Translations under genes and position numbers: made by a program
Shown here: positions 1 through 5,120 of the stretch, piece after piece
Position numbering within the stretch: the first letter of the stretch is position 1
How the letters are laid out: each line of letters begins with the position of its first letter
Notes under the pieces: generated by a model
What the model was told of the DNA's origin: nothing
Databases searched by the model: none
The model's input: the letters and a program-made list of their open reading frames with translations, nothing else
Origin: an uncultured Collinsella sp.
Lineage (GTDB): Bacteria > Actinomycetota > Coriobacteriia > Coriobacteriales > Coriobacteriaceae
Direction of reading: 5' to 3'
Length of the DNA: 5,258 nucleotides
Assembly (NCBI GenBank): GCA_902475785.1
Contig: CABSAN010000087.1
Coordinates: 1-5,258, forward strand

Positions 1-250
1 TGTGCCATCAAGGCCCCTCTCTTTTGGCGAATCTTGGGGCTTTAGTATGACACCTGGCTTTACAGCTGACAAGACAGCTGTAAAGCCAGGTGTAAAGTTG
101 AAATAAAGATTCAATCATGCGGCGGGTCCATTTTCGAACTAGCAAGCTGAAGATAGCCGAGCTCTCGATAGCGTAGGAGGCATCTTTGGACGGCCGCCGC
201 GCATGGTCGACGGCATGCCCGCCAGGTAATCGCTCGCCGGCGCCAATCCG
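1..250. other. Gene-free flank with no supportable gene
   Basis: I find no convincing coding sequence here. The first bases could be the tail of a plus-strand gene entering from the left, because frame 1 reaches a TAG at 43-45, frame 3 a TGA at 48-50 and frame 2 a TAA at 104-106, but nothing chooses between them. An in-frame stretch at 143-229 ending in TAA (with the segment GGIFGRPPRMVDGMPAR) has protein-like composition, but it is short, has no start codon at its beginning and no ribosome binding site, and I do not recognise it; it could be a gene relic. The only strong structure is the inverted repeat at 50-93. A weaker hairpin (GCCCC at 13-17 with GGGGC at 36-40, extendable to 10-17/36-43 with one G-U pair) has an 18-nt loop and only a short T run after it. 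Confidence 0.4.
50..93. repeat. Perfect 19-bp inverted repeat, 6-nt spacer
   Basis: The arms at 50-68 and 75-93 are exact reverse complements and flank the spacer ACAAGA. Each arm contains the palindromic hexamer CAGCTG (63-68 and 75-80). Short direct repeats with a 12-bp period lie within and beside it: ACAGCTG at 62-68 and 74-80, and TGTAAAG at 79-85 and 91-97. As RNA it would form a very stable hairpin, but no T-run follows on either strand, so it is not a standard intrinsic terminator. It may be a regulator binding site, a processing or anti-decay hairpin between convergent genes, or a mobile-element remnant; the sequence alone does not decide. Confidence 0.85.
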
Positions 251-826
251 CTACAGTGGAGCAGCCGCCGGGGTCAGCTGCTTGATATAGGCCCACATGC
301 GCTGCTTGGCCGCTTTGTCGGTCAGCGCCGCCTCAAAGCCATCGAGCGCGAGCACGCGGCGGCCCTGCACATGGGCGATCAGACCGGGCTTGAGCATGGC
401 GGTGTCGAAGTCATCAATCGCCACGAGCATGTCGGCGTAGGTTTCGCGCATGACATCGGCCGCGCTGTTATCGAGCAGCAGCACCGCCTCGGGGTCCAAG
501 GCCTCAAGCGCCTCGCGGAACAGGTCGCACGGCAGGGCGTGGCCCACCGCCACAGCTCCGTCGCCTGCGCCGGCAACACTCGCCAGCACACAAAAATCTT
601 CGGGCGCGTAACCGATTGCCCCGAGCGCCTTGCGCAACGCGGCGCCATCCGCGCCGGCAGCCAGCTCGCCACCCGAGCACTCGGCTTCATCCAAATCGCC
701 TTTGACCAGCACAATCGGCGAGCACGCGTTGCCCGAGATACGCACGCCGCGATCCGCAAGCGACGCGAGCTCCTGCTCGGTCGCCTGAGCGATGGCTTCT
801 TTTTTCTGGCTTTGTGACGTGGGCAT
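251..826 (-). CDS. Degenerate uracil-DNA glycosylase-fold protein (putative)
   Basis: This encodes a 191-residue soluble protein with no signal peptide or membrane segment. The ATG at 826 is chosen because GGAG (835-832) lies 5 nt upstream; an ATG at 856 would add ten residues but overlaps the promoter-like TATAAT. The order of segments resembles family 4 uracil-DNA glycosylases: a beta-strand SPIVLVKGDLDEAE (36-49) where the family has its GExPG-type water-activating motif, a helix LRKALGAIGYAPEDF (64-78), a segment LDPEAVLLLDNSAADVM (110-126) matching the usual P-x-V-I-x-x-LG-x-x-A stretch, and a C-terminal VLALDGFEAAL...K..MWAYIKQL (158-184) matching the HPxxL...K...W..L ending. The catalytic signatures are absent: no GExPG, and LDGF replaces the HP motif. 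The Cys residues (35, 50, 79, 100) do not form an obvious iron-sulfur pattern. If the fold is right, the protein is probably not an active glycosylase. The fold is my inference from pattern memory; otherwise treat it as hypothetical. It is divergent from trxA. Confidence 0.75.
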   Translation of the reverse strand: MPTSQSQKKEAIAQATEQELASLADRGVRISGNACSPIVLVKGDLDEAECSGGELAAGADGAALRKALGAIGYAPEDFCVLASVAGAGDGAVAVGHALPCDLFREALEALDPEAVLLLDNSAADVMRETYADMLVAIDDFDTAMLKPGLIAHVQGRRVLALDGFEAALTDKAAKQRMWAYIKQLTPAAAPL

Positions 827-854
827 GCGCTCTCCAATCGTTTGCGTGCCCACC

Positions 855-860
855 ATTATA
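855..860 (-). promoter_or_regulatory. -10 box for the minus-strand gene
   Basis: Read on the minus strand, positions 860-855 are TATAAT, a perfect -10 hexamer, about 29 bp upstream of the ATG at 826. This would place the transcript start near 848. No good -35 hexamer lies 16-19 bp upstream (the 17-bp position reads ACCACT), so the call rests on the -10 and the position alone. Confidence 0.45.
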
Positions 861-902
861 TAAAAGAGCCGCCCGCGAGTGGTTGCTTTACGAGCCGCTG
901 GG

Positions 903-908
903 TATAAG
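903..908 (+). promoter_or_regulatory. Candidate -10 box for trxA
   Basis: TATAAG (5 of 6 to TATAAT) lies in the divergent gap and would give a leader of roughly 48 nt before the trxA ATG. A TTGCTT at 883-888 could act as the -35, but the spacer would be only 14 bp, shorter than usual. This is the best plus-strand candidate in the gap, but it is weak. Confidence 0.35.
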
Positions 909-927
909 CACGGTCGTACTGAGTTTT

Positions 928-944
928 ACGCGGCCGAGCCGCGT
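928..944 (+). promoter_or_regulatory. 5'-leader hairpin upstream of trxA
   Basis: ACGCGGC (928-934) and GCCGCGT (938-944) pair perfectly around a 3-nt loop, giving a GC-rich 7-bp stem that ends 8 nt before the GGAGG ribosome binding site (953-957). It may stabilise the trxA mRNA or influence ribosome access, or be a dyad for a DNA-binding protein. In a GC-rich leader a stem of this size can also arise by chance. Confidence 0.4.
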
Positions 945-962
945 CGCATTATGGAGGTCACC

Positions 963-1283
963 ATGGCTGACATCAAGCAGATTACCCCCGAGAACTTCGA
1001 CGCTGTCGTCAACGATAGCCTGCCCGTACTGGTTGATTTTTGGGCCCCGTGGTGCGGCCCTTGCCGCTCGCTCTCGCCCATCGTAGACGAGGTTGCCGAC
1101 GAGCTGACCGGCAAGCTGGCCGTGGCCAAGTGCAACGTCGACGACAACCAGGATCTGGCCATGAAGTTTGGCGTCATGAGCATCCCCACGCTAATCGTCT
1201 TTAAGAACGGCGAGGAGGTCGACCGCTCGGTCGGCGCCTTACCCAAGGCAAGGCTTCAGGCACTGCTGGAGAAACATCTGTAA
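963..1283 (+). CDS. trxA: Thioredoxin
   Basis: This is a 106-residue cytoplasmic thioredoxin, the normal full length for the family, which reduces protein disulfides using electrons from thioredoxin reductase. The redox site WCGPC is at residues 30-34, preceded by VDFWAP with the buried Asp25. The cis-proline loop SIPT is at 73-76 (Pro75), followed by LIVFKNGEEVDRSVGALP with the conserved Gly83 and Gly91. One extra cysteine, Cys57, lies in the VAKCNVDDN strand outside the active site. The ATG at 963 is chosen because GGAGG (953-957) is 5 nt upstream and the family begins here; in-frame ATGs at 951 and 879 would add unrelated residues, and the one at 951 would take the ribosome binding site into the gene. 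The gene stands alone: it is divergent from the minus-strand gene and followed by a strong terminator. No reductase gene is in the window. A CcmG- or DsbE-type oxidoreductase is excluded by the lack of an export signal. Confidence 0.97.
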   Translation: MADIKQITPENFDAVVNDSLPVLVDFWAPWCGPCRSLSPIVDEVADELTGKLAVAKCNVDDNQDLAMKFGVMSIPTLIVFKNGEEVDRSVGALPKARLQALLEKHL

Positions 1284-1310
1284 TACGCTTGTTACTTGTC
1301 TGCCGTCCAT

Positions 1311-1329
1311 GAGCGGTTTCGCACCGCTC
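1311..1329 (+). other. Small hairpin downstream of trxA
   Basis: GAGCGGT (1311-1317) pairs with ACCGCTC (1323-1329) around TTCGC. No T-run follows, so it is not a complete intrinsic terminator. It lies 27 nt past the trxA stop and may protect the 3' end of the message or be fortuitous. The stretch from here to 1394 shows no gene; it contains a lone TAGTAT (1365-1370) without a matching -35. Confidence 0.35.
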
Positions 1330-1394
1330 GCCGGAGTGCCAAACGCAAGGCATGCGACCACGGATAGTATGGTAGACACAAACAGCCCCCAGTG

Positions 1395-1432
1395 AACGGG
1401 TGCGGGTCAGACGGACTCGCACCCGTTTTCTT
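1395..1432 (+). terminator. Intrinsic terminator after trxA
   Basis: AACGGGTGCG (1395-1404) pairs perfectly with CGCACCCGTT (1418-1427). The stem continues inward through a G-U pair and three further pairs (1406-1408 with 1414-1416) to a 5-nt loop at 1409-1413, giving about 14 bp. It runs directly into TTTTCTT (1426-1432). This is a textbook Rho-independent terminator on the plus strand. It ends the trxA transcript about 110 nt past the stop codon and insulates it from the nickel/hydrogenase genes. Confidence 0.9.
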
Positions 1433-1459
1433 ATGCGGCGGCGCCCAAGGCGGGCGTAG

Positions 1460-1465
1460 TAGAAT
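1460..1465 (+). promoter_or_regulatory. Candidate -10 box for the nikR-hyp operon
   Basis: TAGAAT (5 of 6 to consensus) lies 38 bp before the ATG at 1504, between the trxA terminator and the first gene of the next unit, so a promoter is expected here. No clear -35 is present at 17 bp (1437-1442 reads GGCGGC), which fits an activator-dependent or regulated promoter. A short dyad CGCCC-N5-GGGCG (1442-1446 and 1452-1456) occupies the spacer and could be an operator, although GC-rich dyads of this size are common. I see no E. coli-type NikR operator (GTATGA-N16-TCATAC) in the gap. Confidence 0.45.
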
Positions 1466-1503
1466 CTGAACCACCATATCGCCCCGCACAAAAGGAGATT
1501 CCC

Positions 1504-1752
1504 ATGCATGACGTCGGAATGAACATGAGCCAGCTTGCCATGAGCGTCAAGCAGGTCGACGACACCATTGAGCTCGCTCACGAGTGGAGCCATCAGCTGC
1601 TGCATGCGACCGAGAACTTTGACATGGAGCGCATTGGCGCCAAGCTCGAGGCCGCCATGTCTGCGCTGCACGAGGCGCACGATGCGCTCGAGGGCTACGA
1701 GGAGGCCATCGAGGCAGATCATAACTCCGTCGGCTCTGTGAAACTGGTGTAA
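1504..1752 (+). CDS. Small His-rich helical protein, possible nickel-handling factor
   Basis: This 82-residue protein belongs to no family I recognise. The ATG at 1504 follows AGGAG (1493-1497) by 6 nt, so the start is secure. The sequence is almost all helix-forming and acidic, with two probable amphipathic helices (about 8-37 and 40-72) forming a hairpin, and no membrane segment or signal peptide. There are seven His (2, 26, 30, 34, 56, 59, 73), six Met and no Cys. His26, His30 and His34 are spaced i, i+4, i+8 on one helix face, and His56/His59 sit on the second helix. The N-terminus MHDVGM resembles that of HypA, where Met1-His2-Glu3 bind nickel, but the HypA zinc-finger CxxC pairs and fold are missing. 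The gene is first in the transcript and its stop is 1 nt before the nikR start. A role in nickel binding, storage or delivery to NikR or hydrogenase maturation is inferred from residues and context only. Confidence 0.85.
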   Translation: MHDVGMNMSQLAMSVKQVDDTIELAHEWSHQLLHATENFDMERIGAKLEAAMSALHEAHDALEGYEEAIEADHNSVGSVKLV

Positions 1753-1753
1753 C

Positions 1754-2242
1754 GTGGCCGAGCACGAGCACGATTGCGGTGCGGACGACGATGCGAACTG
1801 CCGCTGCAGCGGCTCCAGCTCCGAGCTGGTCCGCTTTTCGGTCACCGCGCCCGACGACCTGCTGCGCCGCTTTGACGAGCAGATCGCACGCCGCGGTGAC
1901 GTGGCTAACCGTTCCGAGGCCGTACGCGATCTGATTCGTGCCTCAATCGCCAAGGAGCAGATGCGCACGCCCGACGAGCAGGTCATCGGTTCGCTCACCA
2001 TGATCTATGACCACCATACCGGCGATCTGACGCGCCGTCTGGACGAGGTGCAGCACGACTACACCGACGAGATTGTCTCGACCATGCACGTGCATCTGGA
2101 CCACCACAACTGCCTGGAGATTCTGGCGCTCAAGGGTCGCGGCAAACGCGTCTACGAGCTGGCGGACCGGTTGCTGGGGCTGCGCGGCGTTAAGCACGGC
2201 GAGCTCGCCTGCGCCGCCACCAAGCAAAGCTTGGGGCTCTAA
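1754..2242 (+). CDS. nikR: Nickel-responsive regulator NikR with His/Cys-rich N-terminal tail
   Basis: This is a 162-residue metal-dependent repressor, longer than the usual 130-150. After an N-terminal tail (1-24) comes a ribbon-helix-helix DNA-binding domain (25-68; VRFSVTAPDDLL strand, then RRGDVANRSEAVRDLI) and an ACT-like nickel-binding domain (77-160). The high-affinity square-planar site is intact: by alignment to E. coli NikR, His76, His87, His89 and Cys95 correspond to His101, His112, His114 (MHVHLDHHNCLE) and Cys120. The tail is unusual: HEHDC at 4-8 and CRC at 16-18 among acidic residues, a possible extra metal site. The GTG at 1754 is the only usable start, since an in-frame stop lies at 1739-1741 and no ATG, GTG or TTG occurs before the DNA-binding domain. 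No clear ribosome binding site precedes it; the 1-nt gap after the upstream stop suggests translational coupling. NikR usually represses nickel uptake genes; next to hypF it probably controls hydrogenase maturation, and perhaps itself. Confidence 0.95.
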   Translation: MAEHEHDCGADDDANCRCSGSSSELVRFSVTAPDDLLRRFDEQIARRGDVANRSEAVRDLIRASIAKEQMRTPDEQVIGSLTMIYDHHTGDLTRRLDEVQHDYTDEIVSTMHVHLDHHNCLEILALKGRGKRVYELADRLLGLRGVKHGELACAATKQSLGL

Positions 2243-2271
2243 CAACACGCACTTCAATGAGGGAGGGTCGC

Positions 2272-4725
2272 ATGCGGCATGTGCATATTCATGTGACGGG
2301 CATTGTGCAGGGCGTTGGCATGCGGCCATTTGTGTATCGCGAGGCTATGGCGCATGGCATTTGCGGCTGGGTGCTCAACGCGGGCGATGGCGTGCACATC
2401 GAGGCGCATGCTTCGGTCGAGGCGCTCGACGGCTTTGTCGCCGCGCTGTCGGAGCACGCGCCTGCCGCGGCCCGCGTTGAGCATGTCGCTGTTGCAGACC
2501 TGGAACCCGATGCTTGGGATGCCGACGATGAGCAGGCCTTTCGTATCGTAGCGTCGCGGGATCAGACCATGCACACGACGCTCATCTCCCCCGATATCGC
2601 CACCTGTGACGACTGTCTGCGCGAGCTGTTCGACCCCGCCGACCGACGCTATCACTACCCCTTTATCAACTGCACTAACTGCGGGCCGCGTTTTACCATC
2701 ATCCGGTCGCTGCCTTATGACCGAGCGGCCACGTCGATGGATTGCTTTCCCATGTGCCCCGAGTGCGCCGCAGAGTATGCCGACCCGCTTGACCGGCGCT
2801 TTCATGCGCAGCCCGATGCCTGCTTTGACTGCGGGCCACATATTACCTGGCGCGAGGCAGCGGGCGACATGGAGCTCGAGGGCCTGGGGGCGACGCCAGC
2901 CGTCGGTAGCACGCGCGAAACCAGCGATGCCATTATTGACCGCTGTGTCGAGCTGCTGGCCAGCGGCGGCATTGTCGCTATCAAGGGGCTGGGCGGATTC
3001 CATCTGGCCTGTAATGCCGCCAATGAGCAGGCGGTGGTCGAGCTGCGCCGTCGCAAGCGCCGCAGCAACAAGCCGCTTGCCGTTATGGTGCGCAGCCTTG
3101 CCGATACTGAACGCCTGTGCCATGTCGATGATGCCGAGCGCGGCTTGCTAACCGGTAGCATCCGTCCCATCGTGCTGTTGCGCCGGCGTGCTGTTGGCGA
3201 GGAAGATTCCCCCGACGCCCTTACACTCGCGCCATCCGTCGCGCACGATCTACCCGAGCTCGGCGTTATGCTCCCCTATACACCGCTTCAGCATCTGCTG
3301 CTTGCAGCTGCCGCATCGCATGACATGCACGCGCTAGTCATGACCAGCGGAAACCTGAGCGAGGAACCTATCGAAACTGATGACGGCCTCGCCTGGGAAC
3401 ACCTCGTTGCCGCCGGCATTGCCGACGCGCTGCTCGGCAACGACCGTGCGATTCTCTCACGCTACGACGACTCCGTGGTACGCGCGGTCGATGGGGTCGT
3501 TATGCCCGTGCGCCGCGCTCGCGGATATGCGCCTCAGCCGTTGCCGCTGCCGGCACTCGACGCCGTCGCGCCCTGCGTGCTCGCCTGCGGGCCGCAGCAA
3601 AAAGCCACGATCGCGCTCACACGCGAGGACGCCGACGGCCATGTGGCCTGTTTTGTGTCGCAGCATATCGGCGATGTTGAAAACGGCGGGACCTTCGATG
3701 CCTGGAACGCCGCACGCACGCGCCTGGAAGATCTCTTTGACTTGGCGCCCGCCGCCTTGGCCTGCGATTTACACCCCAGCTATCTATCGAGCCAGTGGGC
3801 GCGCGAGCAGGCGCGAAAATGCAATCTGCCGCTCGTCGAGGTGCAGCACCATCATGCGCATATCGCGAGCGTAATGGCCGAGGCTATCGCCGCGGGCCAG
3901 CTTACAACCGACGCGCGCATCCTTGGCATCGCCTTTGACGGCACCGGCGCCGGCACCGACGGCACCATATGGGGCGGTGAGTTTCTTATCGCCGGCCTTG
4001 CCGATTTTGAACGCGCCGCGCACCTGCGCACCTGGGCGCTGCCAGGCGGTGCCGCATCCGTGCGCGATGCCCGGCGCAACGCCTTTGCCCTGCTCAGCGA
4101 GCTCAACCTGCTCGAGCACCCGGGCGCCGCGGGACTCTTGGACAGCCTTGACGAGCAGACGCGCAGCATAACGGCAACGATGATCGAGCGCGGCATCAAC
4201 AGTCCGCGCACCAGCAGCATGGGTCGCCTGTTTGATGCCGCAGCCGCGATTTTGGGCATTTGCGGCCAGGCAACCTACGAGGGCGAACCCGCCATCGAGC
4301 TCGAAGCCGCCGCCTGGCGCGCGCTCGGCGGTAAGACCGTTCGTCTCGACGGCAATCACGCAGGCGTATTCACGTCTGCCGACGACTCCCCCATCTTGGA
4401 CCCCCAACCGCTCATCGAAGCTCTTCTGAATGGACTCGAGGCAGGCGCGCCGGCCGACAGGCTCGCCCTCGGGTTTCACATCGCCATTACGCACGCTACG
4501 ACCCACTTCGCACGCGAAATCTGCGCGCGCGAAGGCCTCGACACCGTCGCGCTCTCGGGCGGCGTGTTCATGAACCGGCTTTTGCTTCAGCTCCTTACCC
4601 ACGAACTCAAAGACGCCGGTCTTGCCGTCTTGGTCCCCCACGCCGTGCCCGTCAACGACGGCTGCATCGCCTACGGTCAGGCGGCGGTCGCAAGCGCTCG
4701 TCTTGCGCAGATTGCATCGCAGTAG
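2272..4725 (+). CDS. hypF: Carbamoyltransferase HypF (hydrogenase maturation)
   Basis: HypF is a cytoplasmic enzyme that uses carbamoyl phosphate and ATP to make carbamoyl-adenylate and carbamoylates the C-terminal Cys of HypE, the source of the cyanide ligands of [NiFe]-hydrogenases. It has 817 residues, somewhat longer than the usual 750 or so. Domains in order: acylphosphatase (1-90; VTGIVQGVGMRPF with Arg18, GWVLNAGDGV with Asn36); two zinc-finger modules (C112-C115-C134-C137 and C162-C165-C184-C187); a YrdC/Sua5-like domain (about 210-400; IKGLGGFHL at 237-245, SNKPLAVM at 265-272, SGNLSEEPI at 359-367); and a Kae1-like domain (about 425-810; metal-binding HHHAH at 526-530, FDGTGAGTDG at 555-564, SGGVFMN at 762-768). 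All key motifs are intact. The ATG at 2272 is preferred because GGAGG (2262-2266) is 5 nt upstream; the ATG at 2257 would put that site inside the gene. It lies 29 nt after nikR, likely in the same operon. Confidence 0.97.
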   Translation: MRHVHIHVTGIVQGVGMRPFVYREAMAHGICGWVLNAGDGVHIEAHASVEALDGFVAALSEHAPAAARVEHVAVADLEPDAWDADDEQAFRIVASRDQTMHTTLISPDIATCDDCLRELFDPADRRYHYPFINCTNCGPRFTIIRSLPYDRAATSMDCFPMCPECAAEYADPLDRRFHAQPDACFDCGPHITWREAAGDMELEGLGATPAVGSTRETSDAIIDRCVELLASGGIVAIKGLGGFHLACNAANEQAVVELRRRKRRSNKPLAVMVRSLADTERLCHVDDAERGLLTGSIRPIVLLRRRAVGEEDSPDALTLAPSVAHDLPELGVMLPYTPLQHLLLAAAASHDMHALVMTSGNLSEEPIETDDGLAWEHLVAAGIADALLGNDRAILSRYDDSVVRAVDGVVMPVRRARGYAPQPLPLPALDAVAPCVLACGPQQKATIALTREDADGHVACFVSQHIGDVENGGTFDAWNAARTRLEDLFDLAPAALACDLHPSYLSSQWAREQARKCNLPLVEVQHHHAHIASVMAEAIAAGQLTTDARILGIAFDGTGAGTDGTIWGGEFLIAGLADFERAAHLRTWALPGGAASVRDARRNAFALLSELNLLEHPGAAGLLDSLDEQTRSITATMIERGINSPRTSSMGRLFDAAAAILGICGQATYEGEPAIELEAAAWRALGGKTVRLDGNHAGVFTSADDSPILDPQPLIEALLNGLEAGAPADRLALGFHIAITHATTHFAREICAREGLDTVALSGGVFMNRLLLQLLTHELKDAGLAVLVPHAVPVNDGCIAYGQAAVASARLAQIASQ

Positions 4726-4774
4726 CTCGCTCTCGCACGCCGCTGTGCCCAGCCGTCTCACAGGTGTAACGCGT

Positions 4775-4816
4775 TTGCTCGTGACTCCCGCGAGCGCTAC
4801 CATCAACTGATGGGTA
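4775..4816 (+). promoter_or_regulatory. Possible internal promoter with overlapping palindrome before hypC
   Basis: The hypF-hypC gap (4726-4859) is 134 bp, large for this operon. TTGCTC (4775-4780) and TACCAT (4798-4803) are 17 bp apart and could be a weak promoter. The second box overlaps an imperfect dyad: CCATCA at 4800-4805 with TGATGG at 4808-4813, extended by TA/TA around one extra G to 4798-4816. A repressor bound there would block the promoter. As RNA the same bases form a small hairpin without a T-run, so it is not an intrinsic terminator. The matches are modest. A TATAAA at 4843-4848 is too close to the hypC ribosome binding site to be its promoter. Confidence 0.25.
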
Positions 4817-4859
4817 ATTAGGCGCCTATCCAGCGCAAAACGTATAAAAGGGGAACATT

Positions 4860-5120
4860 ATGTGCCTTGCCGTTCCCGGTAAAGTGGTCAAACGCGACGA
4901 CGACCTTAAGGCGACCGTCGACATGATGGGCATCGAGCGCCCCGTTTCGCTGCGCCTCGTGCCGACGGCACAGGTAGGCGACTATATTCTCGTGCACGCC
5001 GGCTTTGGCATTCAGATTGTCGACGAGCAGGAAGCCCAAGAGACACTCGAGCTCGTCAATACCATGACCGAGCTGGCCGAAGAGGACCAACTCGCCACCA
5101 ACCCGGCCGAGGCATACTAG
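4860..5120 (+). CDS. hypC: Hydrogenase maturation chaperone HypC
   Basis: This 86-residue member of the HypC/HybG/HupF family is a small beta-barrel chaperone. It forms a complex with HypD that carries the Fe(CN)2CO group and passes it to the hydrogenase large-subunit precursor. The signature MCLAVPGKV opens the protein; Cys2, exposed after removal of Met1, is the essential iron/partner ligand. The core strands follow (ATVDMMGIERPVSLRLV, residues 18-34; VGDYILVHAGFGIQIVDEQEA, 39-59, with conserved His46). The acidic C-terminal helix and tail (56-86) are within normal family variation. The ATG at 4860 is set by the family N-terminus and by AGGGG (4849-4853) 6 nt upstream. Its TAG stop shares one base with the hypD GTG start, so the two proteins, which act as a complex, are probably translationally coupled. 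Confidence 0.97.
   Translation: MCLAVPGKVVKRDDDLKATVDMMGIERPVSLRLVPTAQVGDYILVHAGFGIQIVDEQEAQETLELVNTMTELAEEDQLATNPAEAY

Noticed and set aside
119..200. Possible tRNA: GCGGCGG and CCGCCGC ends about 82 nt apart with a GTTCGAAA-like stretch on the minus strand
   Set aside because: The putative T-arm does not pair (GCTAG against ATGGA), no D-arm or anticodon arm forms and there is no CCA end. The matching ends are simple GC-rich sequence.
143..229. Short plus-strand open stretch ending in TAA with protein-like composition
   Set aside because: There is no start codon at its beginning, no ribosome binding site, an in-frame stop just upstream and no recognisable family; it is at most a relic.
111..296. 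61-codon open frame on the minus strand
   Set aside because: It overlaps the end of the 251-826 gene in another frame, has no ribosome binding site, and its composition (many Arg, Cys, Trp) is typical of an out-of-frame read of GC-rich DNA.
1365..1432. Possible small RNA gene running from a TAGTAT box to the terminator
   Set aside because: There is no -35 element, the predicted RNA would be only about 55 nt and mostly the terminator stem, and the terminator is already explained by trxA.
1433..1503. E. coli-type NikR operator upstream of the operon
   Set aside because: No GTATGA-N16-TCATAC pattern was found. The NikR target in this lineage may differ, so a site cannot be called.
1201..2001. 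266-codon open frame on the minus strand
   Set aside because: It lies opposite trxA, the terminator, the 82-residue gene and nikR, which are all supported by motifs or ribosome binding sites. It is a shadow of GC-rich coding DNA.
3784..4806. 340-codon open frame on the minus strand
   Set aside because: It is antisense to the Kae1-like domain of hypF, whose motifs are all intact; the frame has no family resemblance.
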